In this document: positions 8,397 through 18,080 of the stretch, piece by piece
Numbering within the stretch: position 1 is the stretch's first letter
How the letters are laid out: each line of letters begins with the position of its first letter
From: Streptomyces sp. NBC_01255
Lineage (GTDB): Bacteria; Actinomycetota; Actinomycetes; Streptomycetales; Streptomycetaceae
Direction: 5' to 3'
Length of the DNA: 64,000 nt
NCBI RefSeq assembly: GCF_036226445.1
Contig: NZ_CP108474.1
Coordinates: 6,138,001 to 6,202,000, forward strand
Notes under the pieces: generated by a model
Told to the model about the DNA's origin: nothing
Databases searched by the model: none
The model's input: the letters and a program-made list of their open reading frames with translations, nothing else
Translations under genes and position numbers: made by a program

Positions 8397-9335
8397 CTAC
8401 CCGTTGAGGTAGGTGGCGATGCCGTCCGCGATGCCCTGGGCCGCCTTCTGACGCCATGCCGCGGACGTCAGCAGCTCGGCATCCTTCGGATCACGCATAT
8501 TGCCGCATTCGACGAAGACCTTGGGGACGGTTGAGAGATTCAGCCCGCCGAGATCCTTCCGGACGTCCAACCCCGTGCCCGAGCCCAGGTAGTTGGCGGG
8601 GGCGGTGCCCGTCGCGCGCGCGAACCGGTCCGCGATGTTCTCGCCGAGTTCACGGGAAGGCCCGACGATCGGGGCCGTGTCCGCCGCGCCGGAGCTCACC
8701 CGGGCCGGGAGGATCACATGGAAGCCGCGGTTGCCGACGGCCGAGCCGTCCGCGTGGACGGAGACGACGGCGTCGGCGGCGGCCTCGTTGCCGATCTCGG
8801 CCCGCTCGTCGATGCAGGGGCCCCAGGGACGGTCCGCGTCGTGAGTGAAGACCACCTTCGCGCCGCGCGCGGTGAGGAGGTCCCGCAGCCGGTGGGAGAC
8901 GTCCAGGGTGAAGGCGGCCTCCGTGTAGGCGGCCTCAGAGGCGGTGCCGTTCGTGGAGGTGCCGGTGGTGTCGCACTCCTTGCGGCCCGTGCCGATGTCC
9001 ACCTTCGTGTTGATCTCCCGGGAGTGCCGGAAGTTCCCGGGGTTGTGACCGGGGTCGACGACGACGGTCCGGCCGGCGAGGGAGCGGGCGCTCTGCGGTG
9101 CGGAGGAGGCCGGGGGCGGGGTTCTGCTCGGCTGTCCGTCCGCGGGCGCGGAGGAGGAGGCGTCGGGCGTCGCGGTGACGGCGGGCGGCGGGGCCTGCGT
9201 CCCGCCCTTCCCGGCCGCCGGCGAGGCCTCGGATGCCTGGGAGGCTCCGCAGCCGGCGAGTGCGGCGCAGCAGCCCGTGAGGGCCAGCGCGAGGGCGAGG
9301 GTACGGGGGGCGGTCTTCCGGTGGTCGTACGGCAC
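8397..9335 (-). CDS. N-acetylmuramoyl-L-alanine amidase, lipoprotein (Amidase_3)
   Basis: 312 aa. The signal peptide ends in the lipobox LAGC, so the enzyme is lipid-anchored outside the membrane. A low-complexity Pro/Ser/Ala linker (about residues 35-90) is followed by an Amidase_3 domain with VVVDPGHNPGN (first zinc His), a central Glu region, SVHADGSA (second His) and VFVECGNM (catalytic Glu). The family cleaves the bond between N-acetylmuramic acid and the stem peptide of peptidoglycan. The gene is monocistronic and divergent from the next membrane protein. Confidence 0.9.
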   Translation of the reverse strand: MPYDHRKTAPRTLALALALTGCCAALAGCGASQASEASPAAGKGGTQAPPPAVTATPDASSSAPADGQPSRTPPPASSAPQSARSLAGRTVVVDPGHNPGNFRHSREINTKVDIGTGRKECDTTGTSTNGTASEAAYTEAAFTLDVSHRLRDLLTARGAKVVFTHDADRPWGPCIDERAEIGNEAAADAVVSVHADGSAVGNRGFHVILPARVSSGAADTAPIVGPSRELGENIADRFARATGTAPANYLGSGTGLDVRKDLGGLNLSTVPKVFVECGNMRDPKDAELLTSAAWRQKAAQGIADGIATYLNG

Positions 9336-9498
9336 CCCGCGACTTTAGGCCCTGCGCGGGGCGAATCACGGTAGTGGGTAGGTCGCAGCTTGGTCACCGG
9401 CTTCGCGGAACCGTGGACGCGTGTGCCGGGACAGTGAAGGGTAGGTGTCCAGAGGCGACGGTGGGGTGTCACCGCGCATGGACCCACGAGGGGGAACC

Positions 9499-11403
9499 GT
9501 GGTGGGGGAACCGAACGACGCACGTCCCGAGCCGTCCGACCGCATTCCGGGAGACGGATCGTTAAACAGACCGCCGCAGGGCCAGGGCACACCTGACGCC
9601 CAGAGCGGTGGCGGTAGTGGCGGTACGAGTGGGGGCTTCGGGGCTCCCGCGCCCTGGGAGGCCCCGGCGCCCGGCGGTCCGGCTCCGGGCGCTCCGGGCG
9701 CTTCGAGCGCCTCCGCCCCGGGAGCCCCGGCCCCCGGATTCGGCCCGCCGCCGGGTGCCGGTGCCGGTGCCGGGCAGGGATACGGACCCGTGCCAGGGAC
9801 CGGTCCCGCGACCGCGCCCGGCTGGGCCGGCGCGGGGACGCTGCCGCCGCCGCCCGCCGCACCGCCCGGGTACGGCCCGCCCGCCGGCTCCGGCGGCCCC
9901 GGGCCGCGCGGCGAGGCGAACCCGGCGCAGGCCGCCATGATCGGCCTGCTCAACCTCTCCTGCCTGGGCCTCGGCTACGTCTTCCTGCGCAACTGGATCG
10001 GTGCCGCGCTCTGCTGGGCCGCCACCGCGGCCCTGCTCGTGATGGCGCTCCCCGCCGACGTCGACGGCGTGCCCCCGGGCCTCCTCATCGGCTACGGCGT
10101 CTTCCTGCTCGCCGTCGCCGCCGACGGGGCCCGGCGCGGACTGCGCGCGACCCTCCGCCTCGGCGCCGCCTTCCGGCGCCTGGCGCTCCCGCTCGCCGTC
10201 GTGCTGCTCGCCGTCCCCGCGGGCGGTTCGCTCGCCTACGGGGCGGCCCGTGACGAGGCGAAGCAGCAGGCGCTGCTCGACCGGCTCTCCGCGGCGGACG
10301 CCCAGGTGAAGTCGGCCGACGGCCTGGCCTTCGACAAGGCCCAGCCGATCCTCGCCAAGGCGCTCGACGAGTACGAGGACCTCGGCACGAAGCACACGGG
10401 CTCGCGGGCCGGGAAGCTCGTCCCCGAGCGCCTCGACGCGTACTACGAGACGGTCTCCTCCCCGTACGAGAACAAGACGTACTGCGAGGCGATCGCCCCG
10501 CTCAAGCACCTGCGGGGGCTCGCGGGCACCGTCGACAAGGACCTCCTCGGCGCGCGGCCCGCCAAGACCGACGAGCCGCTGGCCCACTCGCTCTACGAGT
10601 GCGGGACGGCCGCGCTCGGGGTGGCGACCGCCACCCCGACCGCCGCCGAGAGCCTCAACGAGCTTCTCGGTACCTTCCCGAAGTCGTCCCACGCCACCCG
10701 CGTCGAGCCGGCGATCCGGGCGGCGGTCAAGACCCGGACGACCGCGGTCGACAGCGGCGACGACCCCTGCGCCGCGACCGTCGAGCTGCGCACTCTCCGG
10801 ACGTCCCTCACGGACATGACGGATCCCTCCCTCGACGGCGTCACGAGCGAGGCCAAGGAAGGGGTCCAGCGGGGCGACTTCGCCTGCGGCACCGACCAGT
10901 TCAAGGACAAGGACTTCGACAACGCGGCCAAGTCCATGACCGAGTACGCCAAGGATTACCCGGACAGCCCGCAGGCCGAGCACGCCCGCTCCATCGCCAT
11001 CGCGGCCGAGATCGCCGACGAGGAGCCGGCGGCCGGCAAGAAGCTGCCGCCGTCGGAGGCCCCCGGCGGTTCCCGGATGATCCTGGTCGTGAGCAACGAC
11101 GGCCCGGGTGAGGTCGAGCTGCTCTACACCGGCCCGATGACCGGCAAGGTCACCCTCAAGAACTGCACGACCTGCACCAAGTACCCGGGCCCGATCCTCT
11201 CCCAGGGCAAGAAGATCAAGGCCTGCACCGGGCCGTCGTCGAAGTACCCGAAGTCGACCCTGCTGCTGCCCGCCGGTGACTACCACTTCCTCCAGAAGCG
11301 GGGCGGAAGCCTGACGGCGACCGGGGACACCAAGACGAGCAAGATCAAGATCGAACCGGGCTACAGCTACACCAACTGCCTGTACGTGACATCGGGGTTC
11401 TGA
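9499..11403 (+). CDS. Proline-rich membrane protein with extracellular Cys-rich domain, unknown function
   Basis: About 634 aa. Several GTG codons and one ATG are possible; GTG 9499 or 9502 follow a GAGGGGG site at 7-10 bases, so one of these is likely. A cytoplasmic Pro/Gly/Ala-rich region of about 130 residues is followed by three or four hydrophobic helices (LLNLSCLGLGYVFLRNW onward). A large outer domain then carries tetratricopeptide-like helices and paired cysteines (KTYCEAI, YECGTA, NCTTCTKYPGP, TNCLYV). No family name is certain. It is divergent from the amidase gene, which hints at a shared envelope role. Confidence 0.72.
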   Translation: MVGEPNDARPEPSDRIPGDGSLNRPPQGQGTPDAQSGGGSGGTSGGFGAPAPWEAPAPGGPAPGAPGASSASAPGAPAPGFGPPPGAGAGAGQGYGPVPGTGPATAPGWAGAGTLPPPPAAPPGYGPPAGSGGPGPRGEANPAQAAMIGLLNLSCLGLGYVFLRNWIGAALCWAATAALLVMALPADVDGVPPGLLIGYGVFLLAVAADGARRGLRATLRLGAAFRRLALPLAVVLLAVPAGGSLAYGAARDEAKQQALLDRLSAADAQVKSADGLAFDKAQPILAKALDEYEDLGTKHTGSRAGKLVPERLDAYYETVSSPYENKTYCEAIAPLKHLRGLAGTVDKDLLGARPAKTDEPLAHSLYECGTAALGVATATPTAAESLNELLGTFPKSSHATRVEPAIRAAVKTRTTAVDSGDDPCAATVELRTLRTSLTDMTDPSLDGVTSEAKEGVQRGDFACGTDQFKDKDFDNAAKSMTEYAKDYPDSPQAEHARSIAIAAEIADEEPAAGKKLPPSEAPGGSRMILVVSNDGPGEVELLYTGPMTGKVTLKNCTTCTKYPGPILSQGKKIKACTGPSSKYPKSTLLLPAGDYHFLQKRGGSLTATGDTKTSKIKIEPGYSYTNCLYVTSGF

Positions 11404-11487
11404 GCCCCCGTCCACCGCGGCGGCCGTCACCTTCCGAGGGGGCGGCCGTCGACGTGTTCGCCCCGGTGCTGCCCCCCGGTCACCGGT

Positions 11488-12177
<690 letters not shown>

Positions 12178-12585
12178 CTACGCGTCGCACTCGAACCACA
12201 CCGTCTTCCCGTCGGCCGCCTCGTCGACCCCCCACCGGTCCGTCACCGCCTCCACGAGCGCGAGCCCCCGCCCGCTCTCCTCCAGCGGCCCGGCGAGCTT
12301 CGCGAACACGGTCCCGGGGACGGAGTCCGCGACCTCCACCCGCAGCCCGTGCGGCTCGCGGAGGATGAGAACGGAGCACCGCCGGCCGGGCACGTGCCGC
12401 ACGACGTTGGCGACGAGCTCGGTGAGCGCGAGCGTGCCGGAATCGGACAGCCGGTCGAGTTCCCAACGCGTGAGGAAGATGCGCAGGATGTTGCGCATGT
12501 GACCTGCGGAGTGCTCACCCACGGTGAACCCCATGCGGTAGCTGGAGGCAAGTGCCGGAGGATAGAGGTCAGTTGCGTGATTCAT
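12178..12585 (-). CDS. ATP-binding anti-sigma/regulatory protein (HATPase_c_2)
   Basis: 135 aa, a stand-alone GHKL ATPase domain. The N box is TELVANVVRHV, the G1 region is VADSVPG, and the G2 region is ESGRGLALVEAVTDRWG. These small proteins are numerous in Streptomyces, where they act as anti-sigma-like serine kinases. Here the gene is divergent from an XRE/DUF397 pair; the three together form the recurrent Streptomyces trio related to the whiJ and abaA loci that influence development and antibiotic production. Confidence 0.88.
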   Translation of the reverse strand: MNHATDLYPPALASSYRMGFTVGEHSAGHMRNILRIFLTRWELDRLSDSGTLALTELVANVVRHVPGRRCSVLILREPHGLRVEVADSVPGTVFAKLAGPLEESGRGLALVEAVTDRWGVDEAADGKTVWFECDA

Positions 12586-12669
12586 GCCACCAGGGTGGAG
12601 CGGTTTCGTTACGCTCGGCTACGGACTGAACGCAACGCCTCACCGCGTGAGCTTGGGGGTGACCTCGCC

Positions 12670-13518
12670 GTGGTCAACATCCGCAATCTGGATCCGAGTG
12701 CCTCGCCGCTGGACTATTACGGCTCGGAACTCCGCCGCCTGAGGGAGGAGGCCGGGCTCAACCAGCAGCAGTTGGGTGACATCGTGTTCTGCACGGCGTC
12801 GCTGATCGGCCAGATAGAGACGGCGAAGAAGGTCCCCACGCGACGCTTCTCGGAGCAGCTGGATGCGGCGCTGATGACGGGCGGGGTGTTCTCACGGTTG
12901 GTGGGGTTGGTTCTGAAGAGCCAGCTGCCGACGTGGTTCCAGCCGTATGCGGAGATGGAGGCAAAGGCGGCCTGCATCTACTCGTTCCAGGCGCAGCTGG
13001 TCGACGGGTTGCTCCAGACGCCCGAGTACGCGCGGGCGGTTCTCGGTGCCCGGACCGAGGACGACCTCGACGCCAAGGTCGCTGCCCGCCTTGAGCGCCA
13101 GCGCATCCTGGACCGGGAGACCCCGCCGTTGGTCTGGGTGGTGATGAGCGAGGCGATCCTGCGCCAGGAGATCGGCGGGCCCACGGTCATGCGAAACCAA
13201 CTCGCCCACTTGTTGGCCATGCAGGCGCGGGAATGGGTGAAGATCCAGATCCTGCCGTTCGAGGCCGGGGCGCATGCTGGGCTGATGGGGTCGTTCAACC
13301 TGCTGCGCTTCGATGACGACCCCGACATCGTCTACACGGAGGACTTCGTCCAGGGGCACATGACCGCCAATCCGGCAGCCATCAGGGAAGGTTCGCTCCG
13401 TTACGATCACCTGCAGGCTGCCGCGCTCTCCGTGGAGGACTCGGTCGCACTGATCGCCCGCGTAATGGAGGAACGCTATGGGGACCAAGCAGAATCTGAC
13501 GGGCGCGGGCTGGCGTAA
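12670..13518 (+). CDS. XRE-family helix-turn-helix regulator with DUF5753 domain (WhiJ-like)
   Basis: 282 aa from GTG 12670. The frame is open far upstream, but the protein family starts here. Residues 15-75 form the HTH (LRRLREEAGLNQQQLGDIV, ASLIGQIETAKKVPTRRF), and the rest is a DUF5753 ligand/partner domain (AQLVDGLLQTPEYARAV, PPLVWVVMSEAILRQEIGG, ILPFEAGAH). Such proteins pair with a small DUF397 protein, and here the DUF397 gene starts 41 bases inside the end of this one. It probably represses its own locus and is relieved by the DUF397 partner (known for related systems, inferred here). Confidence 0.88.
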   Translation: MVNIRNLDPSASPLDYYGSELRRLREEAGLNQQQLGDIVFCTASLIGQIETAKKVPTRRFSEQLDAALMTGGVFSRLVGLVLKSQLPTWFQPYAEMEAKAACIYSFQAQLVDGLLQTPEYARAVLGARTEDDLDAKVAARLERQRILDRETPPLVWVVMSEAILRQEIGGPTVMRNQLAHLLAMQAREWVKIQILPFEAGAHAGLMGSFNLLRFDDDPDIVYTEDFVQGHMTANPAAIREGSLRYDHLQAAALSVEDSVALIARVMEERYGDQAESDGRGLA

Positions 13519-13756
13519 GTCCTCGTACAGCTCCGACACCGGCGGCCAGTGCATCGAGTGCGCCCCCCTCGGCACCGCCGCCTGGCGTAAGTCCTCGTAC
13601 AGCGGCGACACCGGCGGCCAGTGCGTCGAAGTCGCCGACCTCACCGCCCACATCGCCGTCCGCGACTCCAAGAACCCCGAAGGCCCCGCCTTCCGCACCA
13701 CCCCCGCCGCCTTCGCCGCCTTCGTGAGCGCCGCCGCCGAGGGGCGGCTTCGCTGA
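13478..13756 (+). CDS. DUF397 protein with an internally duplicated motif
   Basis: 92 aa, ATG preceded by GGAGGA. DUF397 proteins are usually 60-70 aa with one WRKSSYS...CVEVA unit. Here the opening unit occurs twice, WRKSSYSSDTGGQCIECA and then WRKSSYSGDTGGQCVEVA, before the single normal end (VRDSKNPEGPAF). The gene overlaps the XRE regulator by 41 bases in another frame and is probably its antagonist partner. The duplication is discussed as a finding. Confidence 0.9.
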   Translation: MGTKQNLTGAGWRKSSYSSDTGGQCIECAPLGTAAWRKSSYSGDTGGQCVEVADLTAHIAVRDSKNPEGPAFRTTPAAFAAFVSAAAEGRLR

Positions 13757-13757
13757 C

Positions 13758-14132
13758 ATGAGCGGCGGTGGGGGCTGGTGGGTCCTGGTCGAGACGCAGA
13801 GGTACGGCGACTGGGAGCTCGCCCGTACCGTACCCGTCGACGGTGGCCGGGACCGTGCCATCGCGGCGGCGGGTGAGCTGGCCCGTACGTGCACGCCGTC
13901 CGGTTCGGTCACCGAGGAGCCGGAGGCGTACGGCCGACGGGTGTTCCGGGTCGCGGAGACCGACTGGCACGTCGAGATGGGGGCCTCCTACTGGAGCGAC
14001 GACAGCAAGGAGTCGCGGACGACCATGACGCACCTCCGGATCTCCGTCGCCGAGCTGGAGTACGCCCACGACACCCCGGCCGCCAAGCCCCCGCCCAAGG
14101 GCGCGCTGCGGCGGATGCTCGGCCGGGACTGA
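13758..14132 (+). CDS. Hypothetical protein
   Basis: 124 aa, starting one base after the DUF397 stop and so probably in the same transcript. It is soluble, with a WVLVETQRYGDWELARTVPV opening and a C-terminal basic tail (PPPKGALRRMLGRD). It has no Cys and no catalytic motif, and I do not recognise the family. The strongly biased third positions and tight spacing support it as a real gene. Confidence 0.65.
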   Translation: MSGGGGWWVLVETQRYGDWELARTVPVDGGRDRAIAAAGELARTCTPSGSVTEEPEAYGRRVFRVAETDWHVEMGASYWSDDSKESRTTMTHLRISVAELEYAHDTPAAKPPPKGALRRMLGRD

Positions 14133-14138
14133 GGGGCC

Positions 14139-14564
14139 GTGAAGGGTCCTGAGTTCGACCTGCCTCCCCTCGCTCCGCCCGACGTCGTCGCCGAGTGGGA
14201 CGAGCTGGCCGACGCGGTCTGCCGTGAACTGGTCCGGGCCGGACTGCCCGCCCACAGAGGCGACGTCGAGGGTGGCCCGCCGGGCCTGCCCGGTGCGGAG
14301 GTCCACGTGGATCGCGTGGCCGACGGCGGGGTGTACGTGGACTGGAGGGCGGGCGCGGAGTTGGCCACCACCGCCCTCGAACTTTTCGCGAAGGGGATCG
14401 ACTACACGGATCCGCCGTCGGTCGTGCGTCACCACCGGGACGTCTGCACGTTCATGAGGGACGCCTTGACGGGGATTCTCGCCTCGGCCGGATTCCGGGT
14501 CGAGGAATCGGATCCGCACACACACGGATGTGCGGTGTACGTGAAGGGCCTCCAGTCGGCCTGA
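14139..14564 (+). CDS. Hypothetical protein
   Basis: 141 aa from GTG, six bases after the preceding stop, with GAGGGG close in front. It is a soluble mixed alpha/beta protein (EVHVDRVADGGVYVDWRAG, HRDVCTFMRDALTGILASAGF) with no recognised domain. Its position suggests co-expression with the XRE/DUF397 genes. It is convergent with the DUF4259-like gene. Confidence 0.65.
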   Translation: MKGPEFDLPPLAPPDVVAEWDELADAVCRELVRAGLPAHRGDVEGGPPGLPGAEVHVDRVADGGVYVDWRAGAELATTALELFAKGIDYTDPPSVVRHHRDVCTFMRDALTGILASAGFRVEESDPHTHGCAVYVKGLQSA

Positions 14565-14568
14565 CCGG

Positions 14569-14973
14569 TCAGGCCCCCGCCAGGACCGCGCGCAGCTTCC
14601 GTATGCCCGCCTTCCACTCCTCGCCGTCCGACTCCTCCCACAGCTCCAGGAGCTCCGACTCCGGGGTGAGGATCCGGTCCAGCGCCGCGACGGCCAGTGG
14701 ACGCAGCTCCGCCGGGAGTTCGGGCAGGGGCTCCTTCGGGCCGTACGCGGTCGTGACCGGGTCGCCGCCCGGGCACTGTGCGGCGACCAGCGCCGCCGAC
14801 GCGATGGCCTCCACCGCGAGGTCCGAGTCCAGGTAGTCGTCACCGGTCGCGGTCACCTCGCGGAAGGCCTCGCGCAGCACCTCGGCCTTCTTCTCCGCCG
14901 GGGCCTCGTCCACGCTGTACGAGAAGTCGGCGGCGGTGTCGCTGTCGAACGGTCCGATGTCCCAGGTGCCCAT
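14569..14973 (-). CDS. DUF4259-type protein
   Basis: 134 aa. The start MGTWDIGPFDSDTAADF is the signature of DUF4259 proteins, which are widespread in Streptomyces and of unknown function. A longer frame upstream is rejected because the family begins at this ATG. The rest is helical and acidic (YLDSDLAVEAIASAALVAAQ). It is monocistronic. Confidence 0.88.
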   Translation of the reverse strand: MGTWDIGPFDSDTAADFSYSVDEAPAEKKAEVLREAFREVTATGDDYLDSDLAVEAIASAALVAAQCPGGDPVTTAYGPKEPLPELPAELRPLAVAALDRILTPESELLELWEESDGEEWKAGIRKLRAVLAGA

Positions 14974-15149
14974 GGTGTGTTCACTCCGTCTGTTCGCGTG
15001 CTGTCCGTGATCTGTGGGCATCGTGACAGGGCCCACTGACAATGCCAGGGCATCGGCGTTCACGGCAGCAGGTGATCTCCTGCATAGAGTGACCACGCGT
15101 CCGGCCGGCCGTACGAGGGTTTCCGGCGGAGAGAGCGAATGAGGCTGCC

Positions 15150-15530
15150 ATGAGTGAACCGACGAAGCCCGAGATCGACCTTCCGGAGGGTGACGCTCCC
15201 ACCGAGCTGACCATCCGCGACCTGGTGGTCGGCGACGGGCTTGAGGCGAAGCCGGGCAGGGTCGTCCAGGTGCACTACGTCGGGGTCACCTTCGCGTCCG
15301 GGAAGGAATTCGACGCCTCCTGGGACCGGGGCCGGCCGTACAAGTTCGCCGTGGGCGGTGGCAAGGTCATCAAGGGCTGGGACCGGGGGGTCAGAGGGAT
15401 GAAGGTCGGCGGCCGGCGAGAGATCATCGTTCCCCCGCGCCTCGGCTACGGCAACCAGTCACCCTCGCCGCTGATCCCGGCGGGCTCGACACTCGTCTTC
15501 GTGGTGGACCTGCTCTCCGTCGCGGTCTGA
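15150..15530 (+). CDS. FKBP-type peptidyl-prolyl cis-trans isomerase
   Basis: 126 aa, close to the 108-aa FKBP12 plus a short acidic N-terminus. It carries the canonical VHYVGVTFASGKEFDASWDRG, the KVIKGWDRGVRGMKVGGRR segment (Trp of the active-site floor), IIVPPRLGYGNQ and the FVVDLL end. There is no signal peptide, so it should be cytoplasmic. It catalyses proline isomerisation during protein folding. It is monocistronic. Confidence 0.94.
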   Translation: MSEPTKPEIDLPEGDAPTELTIRDLVVGDGLEAKPGRVVQVHYVGVTFASGKEFDASWDRGRPYKFAVGGGKVIKGWDRGVRGMKVGGRREIIVPPRLGYGNQSPSPLIPAGSTLVFVVDLLSVAV

Positions 15531-15593
15531 GACCTCTCGGCGGAGGCCGTGCGAGGATGCGCCGTCCATTGCCGATCATGAAAGGACGTGCCC

Positions 15594-16568
15594 ATGCGCG
15601 CGTCGTTCAGAGCGTTCCTCGCCGCGCTCTTCTCGATAGGTCTGCTCCTCACCGCCGGGACGGGGCCCGCCGCGGCCGACGAGGTCACCCCGGAGACCGC
15701 GAAGCCGCTGCGCTTCATCTCGTACAACGTGTGCGGGGCGAAGTGCCCGCTCCCGGCGGAGACCAACGCGGCCAGGTCCGCCTGGGTGTCCGGGCTCGTC
15801 GAGGAGATCGACACCTGGGACAGCGACCTGGTCATGCTCCAGGAGCTCTGCTACGGACAGTGGAAGCTGATCCGTGACGCGCTGTCGCCGCGCTGGCGCG
15901 TCGGGACGGACAGCTACGACACCGTGTGGGGTGCGTCGCTGGCCACCGCGTCCGACTGCGACCAGTGGGACCCGGACGACCGTCGTTTCGGCCTGGCGAT
16001 CTTCTCCAAGGGGACGGGCTCGATCGTCCCCGACTCGCGGAGTGTGACGTTCCTGCCCGAGGTGGCCACCGTGCCGTCGGAGGACCGCATCCTCCTGTGC
16101 GCCCGGGCCGGTCTGGACGGCCGCGTGGTCCGGGCCTGCAATACCCACATCGACTTCCACGACGCGACCACGAAGATTCAGGTCGCCGCCGTGGCGGATC
16201 TCGTCGAGGACGGCCGGGTGGCCGGCGAGCCCGTGGTCCTCGCGGGGGACTTCAACCAGCTTCCCGGGAACGAGGACATGAACGTCCTCTACAACCACGG
16301 GACGGGTTCGGCCGGCCGGTTCCAGGAGGTCGACGAGAACGACAAGGCGGAGTTCGGCGCCGGCTGTGCCCAGGAGGCGGACCGCTGCCGCAGCGGTGAG
16401 GAGACCGCCAGCCCGGGCTGCTCGGCCCACACGACGGAGACCAGCAAGATCGACTATCTCTTCCTGAGCTACGAGTGGTTCAAGACCGTGCAGGGAGACG
16501 CGCTGCCCTGCACGAAGGGGCTGTCCGACCACCATCTCCTCCGCGGTGCGGCGGCCTGGGAGAAGTAG
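15594..16568 (+). CDS. Secreted endonuclease/exonuclease/phosphatase-family protein
   Basis: 324 aa. ATG 15594 is chosen over the GTG six bases upstream because AAAGGA lies seven bases ahead of it. A Sec signal peptide ends near GPAAADE. The metal-dependent fold shows SYNVCG (Asn), MLQELCY (Glu), CNTHIDFHD (His), LAGDFNQLP (Asp/Asn) and SDHHLL (catalytic His). Members cleave phosphodiesters in nucleic acids, phosphoinositides or sphingomyelin; the substrate is open. Several Cys suggest disulphides outside the cell. Confidence 0.88.
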   Translation: MRASFRAFLAALFSIGLLLTAGTGPAAADEVTPETAKPLRFISYNVCGAKCPLPAETNAARSAWVSGLVEEIDTWDSDLVMLQELCYGQWKLIRDALSPRWRVGTDSYDTVWGASLATASDCDQWDPDDRRFGLAIFSKGTGSIVPDSRSVTFLPEVATVPSEDRILLCARAGLDGRVVRACNTHIDFHDATTKIQVAAVADLVEDGRVAGEPVVLAGDFNQLPGNEDMNVLYNHGTGSAGRFQEVDENDKAEFGAGCAQEADRCRSGEETASPGCSAHTTETSKIDYLFLSYEWFKTVQGDALPCTKGLSDHHLLRGAAAWEK

Positions 16569-16594
16569 CCCCGTCCCCCGTCCCCCCATCCGTG

Positions 16595-16999
16595 TCAGGC
16601 GTCGAGCGCGTGCCCCGTCGTCGCGTCGACGTGTCCCGGAAGGTCGTCGTGGCGGTCGCCGACCGTCGACGTCCCCGTGGGCTCGAACATGAGGATCGCG
16701 GCGCCGTCGGGGGCGTACGGCTTGTGCTCCGTACCGCGCGGGACGGTGAAGACCGAACCCCGGGGGAGCCGGACCGTGCGCTCCCCGGCCGGTTCGCGCA
16801 GGGCGAGGTGCAGTTCGCCGTCGAGGACGAGGAAGAACTCGTCGGTGTGGTCGTGGGCGTGCCAGACGTGCTCGCCCGCGACCTTGGCGACGCGGACGTC
16901 GTAGTCGTTGACGCGGGTCACGATGCGGGGGCTCCACAGGGCGTCGAAGGAGGCCAGGGCCTGGTCGAGGGCGAGGGGTGCGCGGTCGTTGTCGCTCAT
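16595..16999 (-). CDS. Cupin-domain protein
   Basis: 134 aa. The cupin metal-binding motifs are HAHDHTDEFFLVLDGEL and PRGTEHKPYA. It is a small single-domain cupin with a likely divalent metal site. It is divergent from, and 52 bases apart from, the GlxA-type regulator, so it may be that regulator's target. Enzymatic activity is unknown. Confidence 0.88.
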   Translation of the reverse strand: MSDNDRAPLALDQALASFDALWSPRIVTRVNDYDVRVAKVAGEHVWHAHDHTDEFFLVLDGELHLALREPAGERTVRLPRGSVFTVPRGTEHKPYAPDGAAILMFEPTGTSTVGDRHDDLPGHVDATTGHALDA

Positions 17000-17051
17000 G
17001 AGGGGATCCTCGCCGCGGGCGCCCGGACTGCGTGAGTGCTAGGAATCGCAC

Positions 17052-18080
17052 ATGCCGCAAGGATCCTCTCAGCCGCTCTCGCCGGCCCCCCTCCACCGGG
17101 TCGTCGTGATCGTCGACGCGAACTCCAATCCGTTCGAGCTCGGGTGCGCCACCGAGATCTTCGGTCTGCGCCGGCCCGAACTCGGCCGTGAGCTGTACGA
17201 CTTCCGTCTCTGCTCGCCCGAGCCGGACACCCTCATGAGGGACGGTTTCTTCACGCTCTCCGGCGTCGCCGGTCTGGAGGCGACCGAGGCGGCGGACACC
17301 GTCATCGTCCCCAACCGTCCCGACGTCGCGGTGCCGCGCCGCCCTGCCGTATTGGAAGCCGTCCGGCGGGCGCACGCGCGCGGAGCTCGCCTCGTCGGCT
17401 TCTGCAGCGGTGCCTTCACGCTCGCCGAGGCCGGGGTGCTCGACGGGCGGCGGGCCACCGCGCACTGGCAGTGGGCGGACTCCTTCCGTACGCGCTTCCC
17501 GGCCGTGACCCTCGAAGAGGACGTCCTCTTCGTCGACGACGGCGACATCCTCACCGCCGCCGGCAGCGCCGCCGCGCTCGACCTCGGGCTGCACGTCGTC
17601 CGGCGCGACCACGGCGCCGAGATCGCCAACGCCGTCAGCCGGCGGCTCGTCTTCGCGGCCCACCGGGACGGCGGGCAGCGGCAGTTCGTCGAGCGGCCCG
17701 TGCCCGACATCCCCGACGAGTCCCTGGCGCCGGTCCTCGCCTGGGCGCTTGAGCGCCTCGACGAGCCCCTGACGGTCGCCGACCTGGCCTCCCGCGCCGC
17801 CGTCAGCCCCGCGACCCTGCACCGCCGGTTCCGGACGCAGCTGGGGACGACACCGCTGGCCTGGCTCACGGGGGAGCGCGTCGCCCTGGCCTGCCGGCTC
17901 ATCGAGCGGGGCGAGGCGCGCCTCGACGCGGTCGCGCGGAGCAGCGGGCTCGGTACGGCGGCGCACCTGCGCGCCCTGATGCGCCGCGAGACGGGCCTCT
18001 CCCCGTCGGAATACCGGCGCCGGTTCGGCCCCGGGGCCCCGGCGGTTCGCGGTCAGAGCTGGATCAGGGAGTCCTTGTAG
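17052..18080 (+). CDS. GlxA-family AraC-type regulator (DJ-1/PfpI plus HTH)
   Basis: 342 aa. The N-terminal DJ-1/PfpI-like domain (about 15-190) has the nucleophile-elbow segment GFCSGAFTLAEAGVLDGR and ATAHWQWAD. The C-terminal AraC double HTH (about 230-325) includes LTVADLASRAAVSPATLHRRF and GLSPSEYRRRFG. Regulators of this type sense small metabolites or redox change. The last 28 bases overlap the convergent beta-propeller gene. Confidence 0.92.
   Translation: MPQGSSQPLSPAPLHRVVVIVDANSNPFELGCATEIFGLRRPELGRELYDFRLCSPEPDTLMRDGFFTLSGVAGLEATEAADTVIVPNRPDVAVPRRPAVLEAVRRAHARGARLVGFCSGAFTLAEAGVLDGRRATAHWQWADSFRTRFPAVTLEEDVLFVDDGDILTAAGSAAALDLGLHVVRRDHGAEIANAVSRRLVFAAHRDGGQRQFVERPVPDIPDESLAPVLAWALERLDEPLTVADLASRAAVSPATLHRRFRTQLGTTPLAWLTGERVALACRLIERGEARLDAVARSSGLGTAAHLRALMRRETGLSPSEYRRRFGPGAPAVRGQSWIRESL

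Noticed and set aside
9562..11430. 622-codon frame antisense to the membrane protein
   Set aside because: Arg/Gly/Glu-rich composition typical of a GC-rich shadow; the + strand frame has transmembrane helices and normal amino-acid use.
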